Origin: Kordia jejudonensis
GTDB taxonomy: Bacteria; Bacteroidota; Bacteroidia; Flavobacteriales; Flavobacteriaceae
Direction: 5' to 3'
Assembly (NCBI RefSeq): GCF_001005315.1
Contig: NZ_LBMG01000055.1
Coordinates: 1 to 33,226 of the forward strand
DNA length: 33,226 nucleotides
Numbering within the stretch: position 1 is the first letter of the stretch; each line of letters opens with the position of its first letter. The position numbers were made by a program, and so were the translations under genes. Below, one piece after another: positions 1 to 8,569 of the stretch. Below the pieces are notes generated by a model. It was not told where the DNA came from. It saw only the letters and a list, made by a program, of their open reading frames with translations, and did no database searches.

Positions 1-31
1 AACGAATTACTTAACCTTTACAGAAATGACG
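1..31. repeat. Left copy of window-end inverted repeat
   Basis: The first 31 bases are the reverse complement of the last 31 bases of the window, with one mismatch at base 26. I found no further copy inside the window. It could be one copy of a dispersed repeat at which a contig or window was cut, or one arm of a genuine inverted repeat. Confidence 0.8.
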
Positions 32-44
32 TTTTGAGAATATT

Positions 45-133
45 TAGTTCAACAGTCTAAGAAGTCTAAAAGCAAAGTGTTTAACAGCAAAGCGAGTCCA
101 AAAGTGAAACGTTCTAAAAGCGTAGCGATCTAA
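45..133. repeat. Degenerate short-unit repeat 3' of btuC
   Basis: This noncoding stretch holds degenerate copies of a unit like TCTAAAAGCaaAGTG (tctaagaagtctaaaagc, gtccaaaagtgaaacg, ttctaaaagcgtagcg). It lies directly downstream of the btuC stop codon. No open frame or clear terminator was seen. Confidence 0.5.
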
Positions 134-135
134 TT

Positions 136-1167
136 TTAAAAAATCATCTTACGCTTTCGTACCAACAACCAAATCACAACCGGCGCGCCAATAATAGACG
201 TAATTGCGTTGATAGGTAACGTAATTTCATAAAAAGGAACTTGTGCAATGCTATCGCAAAGTAACATTAAAATTCCACCAATTAAGCAGACACTTGGCAC
301 TAAAATTCGATGATTGGTTGTGTTGAAAAATAATCGTGTAATATGTGGAACCGCCAAACCAACAAAGGCAATTGGTCCAACAAAAGCAGTACAACTTCCT
401 GCCATTAAGCTAGTTGCTATAATAATTAGTAATCGCGATTTGTGAATGTTTACGCCTAAACTCCGTGCATAATTTTCACCCAACAGAAAAGCGTCCAAGG
501 ATTTTATTGCCCAAATACTAAATGCAATACCAAGAATGACCAAAAATGCTAAAATACTCAATTCTTGCCCGTCTAAATTTCCTAATGAACCTAATGTCCA
601 CATCATAAATTGTTTTAATTCGTCAGCATCACTAAAATAGGTCAACACGCTTACAATTGCGCCAGTAATACTACCAAACATCAATCCGATAATTAAGATA
701 GACATGGTATCTTTTACACGATACGAAACTGCCATAACGGTCAATAAAACTAAAAAACTACCAATACTTGCCGCAATAACCAAACTATAACTTGACAGCA
801 ATAAAGTGCCAAAAAAACCACCAAAAACCGATGCGCCCATAATAAGTAAGGCAACACCCAAACTTGCACCTGAACTCAAACCTAGCACAAAAGGTCCTGA
901 AAGCGGATTTCTAAATAATGTTTGCATTAATAAACCACTTAGCGATAATCCGAAACCAACTAAAACGGCAGCAATAGCTTTTGGTAACCGAATGCTTAAA
1001 ATAGTAATTCGCCACGTTTCTTTGTCAATTTCGCCACCTGTAAACGCTGTAAAAATTCCTTTTAAGGGAATCGCAACCGAACCCAAACTAATATTCATCA
1101 GAAAACAACTGATTAATACCAAGCTAAGTATCGCAAAAGTAAGGCTGTATGACGTTTGTTTAGGCAA
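136..1167 (-). CDS. btuC: FecCD-family ABC transporter permease, probable B12 permease BtuC
   Basis: Inner-membrane permease of a type II ABC importer (BtuC/FecD/HmuU family), which would carry cobalamin, or possibly haem or a siderophore, across the cytoplasmic membrane. At 343 aa it is normal family length, with about ten hydrophobic segments. Family-typical stretches are RLPKAIAAVLVGFGLSLSG near residues 60-78, NPLSGPFVLGLSSGASLG near 87-104 and FVGPIAFVGLAVPHITR near 263-279. The start codon lies directly next to the btuF stop, so the two genes form one transcription unit. The cobalamin assignment comes from context: a B12 riboswitch and btuB lie divergently beside it. The ATPase (BtuD) is not in the window; it may lie beyond the left edge, or elsewhere. 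Confidence 0.85.
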   Translation of the reverse strand: MPKQTSYSLTFAILSLVLISCFLMNISLGSVAIPLKGIFTAFTGGEIDKETWRITILSIRLPKAIAAVLVGFGLSLSGLLMQTLFRNPLSGPFVLGLSSGASLGVALLIMGASVFGGFFGTLLLSSYSLVIAASIGSFLVLLTVMAVSYRVKDTMSILIIGLMFGSITGAIVSVLTYFSDADELKQFMMWTLGSLGNLDGQELSILAFLVILGIAFSIWAIKSLDAFLLGENYARSLGVNIHKSRLLIIIATSLMAGSCTAFVGPIAFVGLAVPHITRLFFNTTNHRILVPSVCLIGGILMLLCDSIAQVPFYEITLPINAITSIIGAPVVIWLLVRKRKMIF

Positions 1168-2346
1168 CTATAATAATGGTTTAAAAAAATAAGGTTCGTA
1201 ATCAGGCAGAACGGTTGGATGAATGGCTTTTATAATATCTTTTAAGACAATATCTGGTCGTGTTGGCGCCAATTCATAATACATAATACCGCCAGTTTTC
1301 CCAACGGTATTGGCAACAGTAACGATCTTTTTATTTTTAAAAGGAGCAAATTCCGTATATGTTTGACTCGCTTTTTGAAGTTCTTCATAGGTTTTGAAAC
1401 GTCCAGGACCAATCCAAATATCTGCCGTTGCAGCTTTGTCTAACACACTTTCAATGCTCAACGATAAACTTCCTGTGCCTTCAGAATCTGCCCAAATATA
1501 ATTTGCATTTGCATCTTTTAAATATTGTGCTTGGAAACTTTCGCCAGCAGGCAAATACCAAATATCTTTATACATAGCGCCTGCTAAAACCTTTGGTTTA
1601 TGAGTTGCTTTTAACGCCAATTCTTTGGCTTCCATATAGTTTTTCTCAATCGTATTAAATAACTGAGTTGCTTTGGCTTCTTTCTGGAAAAATGGTGCGA
1701 AAAACTTAATCCATTCTGCTCTTCCCAACGGCGTCGCTTCTGTCCAATCGCCATTATAAATCACAGGAATGTTTACTTTTTCAATCTTTTTATAAGTCGG
1801 ATTTGAATTATTTATAGAAAAACCAATGACCAATTCAGGTTGCAAATCTACCAGCAATTCCAAGTTTATTTGATCGTTCTGACCAATATCTTTTACACTT
1901 TCTGTAGCAATTAATGCTCTTGTTTTTTCTGAAGAAATATAATCGGTATCAGGAAAACCCACTAAAGTATGTTCCACATTTAGCATTTCAAGTGTTGGAA
2001 TATGTGTCGTTGATGTCACAACAATTCGTTCTACAGGAGTTAAAACAATTGCGTCATAGGCATCGCGTGGAAGCGTTATTGAAGCTGCTTTTTCCCTAGG
2101 AATTAAAGCATATGTAAAATTTTGATCCGCATCTGGCCATGGAGAAAATACTTTAATTACGGTTACATCTCCTGTTTTTTCAATGGAAAACTTTTTGGCA
2201 TGTTTTAAAATATCATCAGTTTGCTTTGCATCTTTTGTTACAGGTAATGATTCCGTTGGTATTGCGTCTTTTTTTTCTGTTTTGCACGAAAAAGAAAGTA
2301 CAGAAAGTACAATAAGTAGACAATAAATTGATTTTAAAGATTGCAT
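1168..2346 (-). CDS. btuF: Periplasmic B12-binding lipoprotein (BtuF-like)
   Basis: Substrate-binding protein of an ABC importer that would take the ligand from the outer-membrane receptor to the permease. It begins with a lipoprotein signal peptide (LSVLSFSC, lipobox Cys21), so it should be tethered to a membrane facing the periplasm. The mature part has the helical-backbone binding-protein fold: RIVVTSTTHIPTLEMLN near residue 107 and NLELLVDLQPELVIGF near 160 are the usual first-lobe signatures. It is 392 aa, longer than Escherichia coli BtuF, as is usual for Bacteroidota versions. It is followed without a gap by btuC and is divergent from the riboswitch-btuB unit. The riboswitch is on the opposite strand, so it does not control this gene directly. 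Iron-chelate or haem binding is the alternative; cobalamin is favoured by context. Confidence 0.82.
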   Translation of the reverse strand: MQSLKSIYCLLIVLSVLSFSCKTEKKDAIPTESLPVTKDAKQTDDILKHAKKFSIEKTGDVTVIKVFSPWPDADQNFTYALIPREKAASITLPRDAYDAIVLTPVERIVVTSTTHIPTLEMLNVEHTLVGFPDTDYISSEKTRALIATESVKDIGQNDQINLELLVDLQPELVIGFSINNSNPTYKKIEKVNIPVIYNGDWTEATPLGRAEWIKFFAPFFQKEAKATQLFNTIEKNYMEAKELALKATHKPKVLAGAMYKDIWYLPAGESFQAQYLKDANANYIWADSEGTGSLSLSIESVLDKAATADIWIGPGRFKTYEELQKASQTYTEFAPFKNKKIVTVANTVGKTGGIMYYELAPTRPDIVLKDIIKAIHPTVLPDYEPYFFKPLL

Positions 2347-2392
2347 AAATGGTTTCAGCTAGTTTTTTTCAAAAGTAATATTATTTCATCTT

Positions 2393-2426
2393 TTTGTAGT
2401 TAGAATATTTAGAATGTTTACTTTTG
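2393..2426 (+). promoter_or_regulatory. Promoter of the riboswitch-btuB transcript
   Basis: A TTTG at 2393-2396 and an exact TAnnTTTG box (TACTTTTG) at 2419-2426 are 22 bases apart, matching the -33/-7 promoter described for the Bacteroidota primary sigma factor. Transcription would start near 2431, just before the riboswitch. Confidence 0.6.
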
Positions 2427-2435
2427 CACTGAATT

Positions 2436-2645
2436 TTGGTTTCAAGCATACAATAGTATGTGCGAATTAAAAGGGAATCAAGTGAAAAGGCAACACGCCT
2501 TCATTCTTGAACTGTTCCCGCAACTGTAAACATGTGCTGAACATTGTTCAGTACCTCATTTTAAAAATGAGTTGCTATAACTACATGACCACTGAATATT
2601 CGGGAAGGTATATAGCAAATTGTAAGTCAGGAGACCTGCCACTTT
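2436..2645 (+). ncRNA. Cobalamin riboswitch
   Basis: All the usual cobalamin-aptamer landmarks occur in order: GGGAATC..GTGAAAAGGC at 2473-2491, the core CCCGCAACTGTAA at 2517-2529, ACCACTG..CGGGAAGGT at 2588-2609 and the B12 box AAGTCAGGAGACCTGCC at 2624-2640. It lies in the leader of btuB, so B12 binding should lower receptor expression. Confidence 0.95.
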
Positions 2646-2682
2646 TCAACATTAATGTCAAACTTTCGGGATAAAAGTTTGC

Positions 2683-2703
2683 GTATGGAAACCCATACTT
2701 TTT
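2683..2703 (+). terminator. Possible riboswitch expression-platform terminator
   Basis: GTATGG / CCATAC forms a 6-bp stem with an aaac loop and is followed by five T, between the aptamer and the btuB start. A second hairpin (CAAACTTT / AAAGTTTG) lies just before it. Together they could switch transcription. The stem is short, and a block on translation is possible instead. Confidence 0.4.
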
Positions 2704-2721
2704 CCCATAATACGAAAACAA

Positions 2722-4584
2722 ATGAAAAAAACTGTACTATCAGTTGGTACCTTGTTATTGGCTTGTACTGCCGTATTTGCGCAACAACAAGATGAAAATG
2801 AGCAACTTGAAGAAGTTGTTATTTCAGATTCACGTCACGAATTGAAACGTGAAAACTCTGGAAAAACGGTCATTTCGATCACAAGTGAAGAAATTGCAAA
2901 AAGTCAAGGACAAACAGTTGCAGATGTTATCAACACTAAAAGTGGAATTGAAATTCTAGGAAGTAGAAGCAATGCAGGACAAAACCTAAGTTATTTTGTA
3001 CGTGGAGGAAACAATCGTCAAGTATTGATTTTAATTGACGGAATTCAAGTAAATGATCCTTCATCTATTGCAAATGACTTCGATTTGCGTTTACTTTCTT
3101 TAGACAGAATTGAATCGATTGAAATCATCAAAGGAGCTTCAAGTACGTTGTATGGAAGTGGCGCGGCAACAGCTGTGATCAATATTACAACAAAAAAAGC
3201 ATCAAAAAATGATATCGCTTTAACCGTACATTCTTCTTTCGGAACCAACCAATCACAAGACGATTCTAATTATAACATCAATGATTTTTCAAACAGTGCT
3301 CGCATTGATGGAACTGTTGATAAGTTAACCTATGTAGTTGGTTTTGGACATCAAAATACAGATGGTTTATCTGCCGTTATTGGAGAAGAAAGCGATCCGT
3401 TTTCACGAATTAATACGAATGTGAAAATCGGTTACAAGTTTTCAGATGCTTTTGAAGCTAGTATTTACGGAACATTGGATAAGTTTACAGCTGATTTTGA
3501 CAGTTCATTTCCTATACAAGATGCAAACTTTCAATCGGAAAGTGAACAATATCGTTTCGGAGTGGCGCCAAAGTATACATATAAAAATGGAAGTGTAACG
3601 TTGAACGCAGCATATACATCTATTGAGCGCGCATTTGATTCAGATTTTCCTTCTAATTTTGAAGGCGAAACAATTGCACTCGATATTTTTAACAAGTACA
3701 ATTTCAACAACAAATTTTATACAGTTGTTGGTGTAAATTATATAGATAACGAAACACTATTTTCTGAAGAAGCGTCTTCGTCAATTGTTGATCCGTATGT
3801 AAATGTGGTGTATGTTTCTGAGTTTGGTTTAAATGTGAACGCTGGAGCGCGAATGAACAACCATAGCGAATATGGAAGTCACTTTACGTACAATTTTAAT
3901 CCATCGTATCGTATGGCATTAGGAAAAGGATATGTAAAAGCTTTTGCTTCATATAGTACGTCGTTTATAGCGCCATCATTATCACAATTATTCGGAAATT
4001 TTGGTCCAAATCCGAACTTAGAACCTGAAGAAAACGTAACGAGTGAAGCAGGACTAGAAGTGAAATTATCTGAAAATTTTCGCGCAAGTGTTGTCTATTT
4101 TAACAGAGAAGAGCAAAACTTTATTGATTATGTAGTAACTGATTTTGTAACTTTTGCTGGAGAATACCAAAATGTTTCTCAAGATTTTACAGTAAATGGT
4201 TTCGAACTTGAAGTTGCGGCAACACCTATTGAAAACTTAACAATTGATGCGAACTATACATTTACCGAGAAGAAAGATGTGGATGTTTTGCGTTTGCCAA
4301 AGCACAAAGCAAACTTAAATGTGGGTTATGCATTTTCACAAAATACAAATGCAGGAATATCATATCAGTTTACATCAGATCGATTGGATACTAATTTTGC
4401 AACATTTGAAAACGTAACGTTAGATTCGTTTAGTTTAATTGGAGCTAATATCAATCATAAATTTAGCAAGCGTTTTAGCGGTTTCTTAGCCGTTTCAAAC
4501 ATTTTGAACGAAGAATATACAGAAATTACAGGATTTACAACGAGAGGAACGAATGTCCGCGCTGGTTTTTCTATAAGCCTGTAA
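2722..4584 (+). CDS. btuB: TonB-dependent outer-membrane B12 receptor (BtuB-like)
   Basis: Outer-membrane gated barrel that imports cobalamin using TonB energy. A signal peptide ends near residue 20 (TAVFA|QQ). It is followed by a TonB-box-like stretch (LEEVVISDS, 29-37), the plug domain (SGIEILGSRSN, VLILIDGIQVNDPS, SIEIIKGASSTLYGSGA, residues about 74-155) and a beta-barrel that ends with a hydrophobic strand, GFSISL. At 620 aa it is close to E. coli BtuB and shorter than SusC proteins. It has no CarboxypepD_reg extension and no SusD partner. The cobalamin riboswitch in its leader is the strongest evidence for the substrate. It ends in its own hairpin terminator. Confidence 0.92.
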   Translation: MKKTVLSVGTLLLACTAVFAQQQDENEQLEEVVISDSRHELKRENSGKTVISITSEEIAKSQGQTVADVINTKSGIEILGSRSNAGQNLSYFVRGGNNRQVLILIDGIQVNDPSSIANDFDLRLLSLDRIESIEIIKGASSTLYGSGAATAVINITTKKASKNDIALTVHSSFGTNQSQDDSNYNINDFSNSARIDGTVDKLTYVVGFGHQNTDGLSAVIGEESDPFSRINTNVKIGYKFSDAFEASIYGTLDKFTADFDSSFPIQDANFQSESEQYRFGVAPKYTYKNGSVTLNAAYTSIERAFDSDFPSNFEGETIALDIFNKYNFNNKFYTVVGVNYIDNETLFSEEASSSIVDPYVNVVYVSEFGLNVNAGARMNNHSEYGSHFTYNFNPSYRMALGKGYVKAFASYSTSFIAPSLSQLFGNFGPNPNLEPEENVTSEAGLEVKLSENFRASVVYFNREEQNFIDYVVTDFVTFAGEYQNVSQDFTVNGFELEVAATPIENLTIDANYTFTEKKDVDVLRLPKHKANLNVGYAFSQNTNAGISYQFTSDRLDTNFATFENVTLDSFSLIGANINHKFSKRFSGFLAVSNILNEEYTEITGFTTRGTNVRAGFSISL

Positions 4585-4611
4585 CGTTTATTTAATAACT
4601 ATTATACGTTG

Positions 4612-4641
4612 AAAGCCATTGGGAAACCAGTGGCTTTTTTT
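4612..4641. terminator. Terminator after btuB
   Basis: AAGCCATTGG / CCAGTGGCTT is a 10-bp stem with one G-U pair and a short loop, followed by a T-run. It lies between two convergent genes and may also serve the minus-strand gene ending at 4657. Confidence 0.8.
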
Positions 4642-4656
4642 CATTTTGAAAAATCA

Positions 4657-5286
4657 TTAATCAATAAGAAAAACAATATCGAAAATTTCTAATGTTGGCA
4701 TTGTGGGTGGTGCTACAATAATCTTTTTCAAGATGGTTTCATTAGTTTGACTTTTAATAATTAGTATTTGCAAACCTCTTTCTTTCACTTCTATCTTTTT
4801 TAAAACTTTAGAACGTTGAAGGGCATCTACAAGATCGTGAGCAATATTATTATTTGAAATTTCTGAAAGTAAGTTCCTTTGATCATATACCGCTCTTCCA
4901 GGCATACGTATCGTTAGTTCTCCAGTTTTAGCCAATGAAGGATTCCTAAAAAAAGATTTCATAATACTTCGAATGGCATTATTCATACAAGCGCCAAACC
5001 AACCACCAGCTAAGATAATTTCTGAACCATGTAATGTATAAGAATTATACACTCCAGCAGGAGCATCTGCGCGCGTGACACGACTACTATTAATAGGAAT
5101 CTTAATAACCGATTTTGCGTCATCAAAGGTAGGATCTAGCCAAAAGCTAATATGTGTCTTTGCCTGCAATGCTCTTTTTACTATGGGTTCAAGTGTTGCT
5201 TTTACTATGTTTTTTAATCTGTTATTTGTCATATTAAAAAAACCTTTTTGAAAATGGAGGATGATTAAATCATTTACGGATCTCAT
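4657..5286 (-). CDS. Unrecognised protein
   Basis: I do not recognise a family. The 209-aa product has no signal peptide or clear membrane segment. Visible features are a central hydrophobic Gly-rich stretch (EIILAGGWFGACMN, about 89-102) followed by a basic segment (IRSIMKSFFRNP), and a C-terminus rich in Ile and Val (LQILIIK, IIVAPPTMPTLEIFDIVFLID). The second Met (MTNNRL, start at 5232) is a possible alternative start because residues 1-18 look less protein-like. It converges on btuB and is divergent from the GH64 gene. The long open frame with normal codon use makes it a likely real gene; function unknown. Confidence 0.6.
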   Translation of the reverse strand: MRSVNDLIILHFQKGFFNMTNNRLKNIVKATLEPIVKRALQAKTHISFWLDPTFDDAKSVIKIPINSSRVTRADAPAGVYNSYTLHGSEIILAGGWFGACMNNAIRSIMKSFFRNPSLAKTGELTIRMPGRAVYDQRNLLSEISNNNIAHDLVDALQRSKVLKKIEVKERGLQILIIKSQTNETILKKIIVAPPTMPTLEIFDIVFLID

Positions 5287-5502
5287 ATTTTTTAGATTTT
5301 AATGATTAATAATTAGATCGAAATTAGTGAGCAAATACCTATTGTACTACGCATAAAAATACGATTTTATAGCATTAGTTTGTGTGAGCAAAACTTTGTT
5401 CATCAGAAGATTCTTTCAAGTTAATGAATTACGTATAAGTACGTTCCTATATGTAATATACTTCCATTACCTTGTCGTACTAACTTTTTAAACCATATCA
5501 TA

Positions 5503-6753
5503 ATGAGTAGTCCAAATCCATTTCCAATTACAATTGTTAATAATTCAGGATCAAAAAGCGATGTTCATATTACAATTAAAGGAATGAACGCTGCTATTGC
5601 AAACAATAAAAATCAGCAGTTTTATAACCTAACCACGAAGACATGGAGTCAGGAAGCTGTTTCATTAAATATAGGAACTGCAAAAGAAACGGTAATTGAT
5701 ATTCCAAGTATAGAATCTGGTATTGTATATCTTTCTTTTGGAAGTGCTTTGGAATTTGCAAATCGTATTTCGCCACCAAATATTGGAAATCCTTCTGATC
5801 CAAGTTTTAATGTTGTTTATGATAAGTTTGAAATATCATTTTTGCCTTCAGACGGTTTTCCATATATAGATATTACCAATGTAGATTTCTTCTGTGTTCC
5901 GTTGCAATTACAAGAAAAATTACCAAATGGAACTACAAACGGACCCAAAGGATTTGCCACAAGCAGAAAAGCTATTTTTAAATCGTTTAGTGATGGACTT
6001 ACTGGACATTGGGAAAAAATTATTCAAACGCCAATAGATAAGGAAACTGGGAAGCCTAAAGAAACGATACGAATTATTGCACCAAACAAAGCATTGGTGT
6101 CAAATGATGTTTTAGATAATGATTTTGATGCGTCGAGTTTTCAAAACTATATAGATGCAGTTTGGGATTTTTATGCAGAAGGAAAAGGAAAGTCGGTTGC
6201 AGTAGATATGTCTGAAATTGCAGCTTTTAATCCAGGTTATGAAAATGTTGTATTTGAAGGAATTGTAAAAGACGGAGAATTTGTATTTTCAGAAAAAGGT
6301 GGAAGCGGAAGTTTGCCGAGTATTTCGTTTGCCAAACCATCGGGAAACAGTCAGATAAAAGGAAGTGTTTTTGGATGCGAAGATGTATTTGCTGCGCCCA
6401 ATAAAACGCCACGGTCCGTTCCTGCTAAAAACTTAGGAGCAGCATTTAATGTTGGTATTTTGGCACATCCAAATATTGAAGGAAATACATTGTTTTTAAT
6501 GCCGCCAACGACAAAAACGCAAAAAGAAAAAAACTGGACAACGTACAGATGTGATTATTATACAAATACGATGACATTAAAAGATGGAACTGTCTTAGAT
6601 TGTTTCAATGTATATTCAAAATGTATACATGAAAATGCTATTGATAGTGATGATTATGGTTTTGCTTTTGATGATGTAACACAAAGCGATTCTACACTAG
6701 CCGATAAAGATGCCATCGCAGCTATTGTTACAATACAGAACATTGAGTTGTAA
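5503..6753 (+). CDS. GH64 / thaumatin-like beta-1,3-glucanase family protein
   Basis: Probable laminaripentaose-producing beta-1,3-glucanase fold (GH64, thaumatin-like superfamily), which would cut beta-1,3-glucans such as laminarin, curdlan or callose. Typical features: an N-terminal FPITIVNNSG strand (7-16), the WEKIIQTP..IRIIAPNKAL region (about 169-199), NYIDAVWDFYAEGKG (about 215-229), a CEDVFAAPN motif (about 287-295) and a C-terminal block, IHENAIDSDDYGFAFDDV (about 375-392), close to the HE/D..GY.FPYDDV block of the family. At 416 aa it matches the catalytic module alone, with no carbohydrate-binding or T9SS domain. No signal peptide is seen, and no in-frame ATG exists between this start and the upstream stop at 5425-5427. 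The protein may be cytoplasmic or leave by a route I cannot see. Family call from memory of motifs, not from a search. Confidence 0.72.
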   Translation: MSSPNPFPITIVNNSGSKSDVHITIKGMNAAIANNKNQQFYNLTTKTWSQEAVSLNIGTAKETVIDIPSIESGIVYLSFGSALEFANRISPPNIGNPSDPSFNVVYDKFEISFLPSDGFPYIDITNVDFFCVPLQLQEKLPNGTTNGPKGFATSRKAIFKSFSDGLTGHWEKIIQTPIDKETGKPKETIRIIAPNKALVSNDVLDNDFDASSFQNYIDAVWDFYAEGKGKSVAVDMSEIAAFNPGYENVVFEGIVKDGEFVFSEKGGSGSLPSISFAKPSGNSQIKGSVFGCEDVFAAPNKTPRSVPAKNLGAAFNVGILAHPNIEGNTLFLMPPTTKTQKEKNWTTYRCDYYTNTMTLKDGTVLDCFNVYSKCIHENAIDSDDYGFAFDDVTQSDSTLADKDAIAAIVTIQNIEL

Positions 6754-6763
6754 AATAGTATAT

Positions 6764-6904
6764 AAAAAAAGCTGTCTAAAAAGTATAAAAAAGCGTCATT
6801 TTGAATTCAATTCAGAATCTCATCACATTAATTTTCAATGATTATGAGAAGCCGAATCAAGTTCGACTTGACGAAAATTTAGCTTTTCAGACAGCCTTTT
6901 TTGG
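6764..6904. repeat. Long imperfect palindrome in a convergent gap
   Basis: The outer arms, 6764-6783 (aaaaaaagctgtctaaaaag) and 6884-6904, pair almost perfectly. Inner arms beginning cgtcattttgaattc and ending gttcgacttgacg pair imperfectly over about 30 bases. It would fold into one long hairpin ending in a T-run on either strand, so it can act as a bidirectional terminator for the GH64 gene and the S41 peptidase. The inner sequence resembles GTCAn..TTCGAnn..TCGAGAATCT-type repeats dispersed in Flavobacteriaceae; a related copy is at 14009-14034. Confidence 0.7.
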
Positions 6905-6919
6905 TCTTTTAATATCTTA

Positions 6920-8434
6920 TTATTCTTGCGGAATCACAAGTTTATGATTTTTTAATGCGTCATCGCTATCGCCAACTTTTAAATCGATATACATACGATC
7001 TCCCGTAATTCGGCGGAGTTTTGTATCTGTAATAAAATCGATAGGAACAATTTTAAAAGTATCTAAATTATTTGGTCTTCCAGCATTAGAAATACTATTC
7101 AATGCAGCAGCTAATAAAGGTTCTGTTTCGTCTCCAAGAATTCCTAAGTTTGTCAAATCTTCTTCAATTTCGATATCAGGATTCAATCCATTTGTATAGT
7201 TTGAAAATCCAGCACTATTTTCCAAGCGTGAAATTAATGGTTGCATTGCCCATTTGTGATTTGGATTTAATTGGTCGTTATTAAATGTCCATGAAGGAGA
7301 ATCATACAATGTCACAGAAGCTTCATTTTTACCTCTTGACGTTGTTCCTACCTGAATTACTTCAATATACGGATCTAACGAATTAATAACCAATTCACTA
7401 GCAGAAGCCGTGCTTCCAGTTGTAATTACGTATACTTTTGTAAGCCCTAAACTGCTAATCCCAGCTCCTGTACTGATTCTATCTACAAAGTACCTGTTTT
7501 CTTGTGCATCAGTAAGTTGCGGCTGTATTTTATCGTTGTAACGGAATTTGGTAAATAACTGTCCTTCAAACTGACCTGTCACCATACTTCCTAGAGCAAT
7601 AGCGCTGCTTACAAAACCGCCTGGATTGTAACGAAAATCTAACACTAAATCTGTAACTCCTTCTGCTTGAAACGTTGCAAAAGCACCATTTAATTGCGTA
7701 TCGAAATCAGAAATAAATTGATTGTACATTAAATACCCAACTTTTTTTGCACCTACATCAATAGTTGTAGCGACAAGTACAGGATTTTCTGTAATGCTCG
7801 TTTTTGTTAAATCAATATTTCTTCCGTTAGGTGTAATAGAACGAACGCCACCAGTTACAGTCAAGTCTGCTAAGTTGAACGTATAATTTGTCGGATCGAG
7901 CAAATCTAAATTGTTATCTGTATCAGAGTTGAAAAATAAGCTTTCTCCATTTACACCATATACAATATCTCCACGGCGAATATCTTTTCCATCGGCATCA
8001 GAGTTTGGAATGATATAACGTACATATCCAATTACTTCTGGACTTCCGCTATTTAGAAAAATATAACTAATATCAACTCCATTAGTGTTTGAATTTCCTG
8101 ATTGCGAAGCTTGTAAAATATCATAATCACTTACAATAACACTAAAACGATCATCTGGATCACGCAAATGTTCAAATAAGTCAGCCGGATTTGGATAACT
8201 ACTTAAAAACGATATGTACTCTTCACTATTATCTAGTTTGCTATCCGCCAAATCGGCTACTTCTCCTTGCCAAAAGTACCAAAGGTTTAAACCTTTCCAA
8301 ACAAAGTCTTGCACTTCCAAATCGGAAGGTACACTAAATAAATTATCATCTTGATCTGTACAACTTACCGTAATAATGGAAGCGGCAACAAATAAGAACA
8401 GCAGCTTTTTTATATTCAAAATTTTCTTCATCAT
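6920..8434 (-). CDS. S41 (C-terminal-processing type) peptidase lipoprotein
   Basis: Ser/Lys-dyad endopeptidase of the tail-specific protease family, acting in the cell envelope. A lipoprotein signal peptide ends at Cys25 (IITVSC). A PDZ-like part follows (RYIIPNSDADGKDIRRGDIV.GVNGESL, about 138-170). The peptidase core has DLVLDFRYNPGGF (about 260-272), the nucleophile in TASASEL (Ser346) and the general base in SRGKNEAS (Lys369), a spacing close to E. coli Tsp. At 504 aa it is typical for Bacteroidota lipoprotein S41 enzymes. The start MMKK leaves a choice of two adjacent Met codons. It is divergent from the ECF sigma gene and transcribed alone. Confidence 0.88.
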   Translation of the reverse strand: MMKKILNIKKLLFLFVAASIITVSCTDQDDNLFSVPSDLEVQDFVWKGLNLWYFWQGEVADLADSKLDNSEEYISFLSSYPNPADLFEHLRDPDDRFSVIVSDYDILQASQSGNSNTNGVDISYIFLNSGSPEVIGYVRYIIPNSDADGKDIRRGDIVYGVNGESLFFNSDTDNNLDLLDPTNYTFNLADLTVTGGVRSITPNGRNIDLTKTSITENPVLVATTIDVGAKKVGYLMYNQFISDFDTQLNGAFATFQAEGVTDLVLDFRYNPGGFVSSAIALGSMVTGQFEGQLFTKFRYNDKIQPQLTDAQENRYFVDRISTGAGISSLGLTKVYVITTGSTASASELVINSLDPYIEVIQVGTTSRGKNEASVTLYDSPSWTFNNDQLNPNHKWAMQPLISRLENSAGFSNYTNGLNPDIEIEEDLTNLGILGDETEPLLAAALNSISNAGRPNNLDTFKIVPIDFITDTKLRRITGDRMYIDLKVGDSDDALKNHKLVIPQE

Positions 8435-8505
8435 AGTAATATCTTAACTTAGGGTTTCCTAATAAACACTAAAAATAGCTACATTATTGCAAAATAAAAA
8501 TTATT

Positions 8506-8533
8506 TGTAACAAATTTGTAACTGGTTCGTCTT
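8506..8533 (+). promoter_or_regulatory. Candidate ECF-sigma autoregulated promoter
   Basis: TGTAAC (8506-8511) and CGTCTT (8528-8533) are separated by 16 bases, the geometry of an ECF -35/-10 pair, and lie 36 bases before the sigma gene. A second TGTAAC is at 8517-8522. No exact TAnnTTTG box is present here. Autoregulation is inferred. Confidence 0.5.
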
Positions 8534-8569
8534 CCTTATAAGCAATCAAAAAACAAAAATAACCATAAC

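Noticed and set aside
806-1192. 128-aa plus-strand frame across btuC
   Set aside because: It is antisense to a well-conserved permease, low in hydrophobic order and without family motifs.
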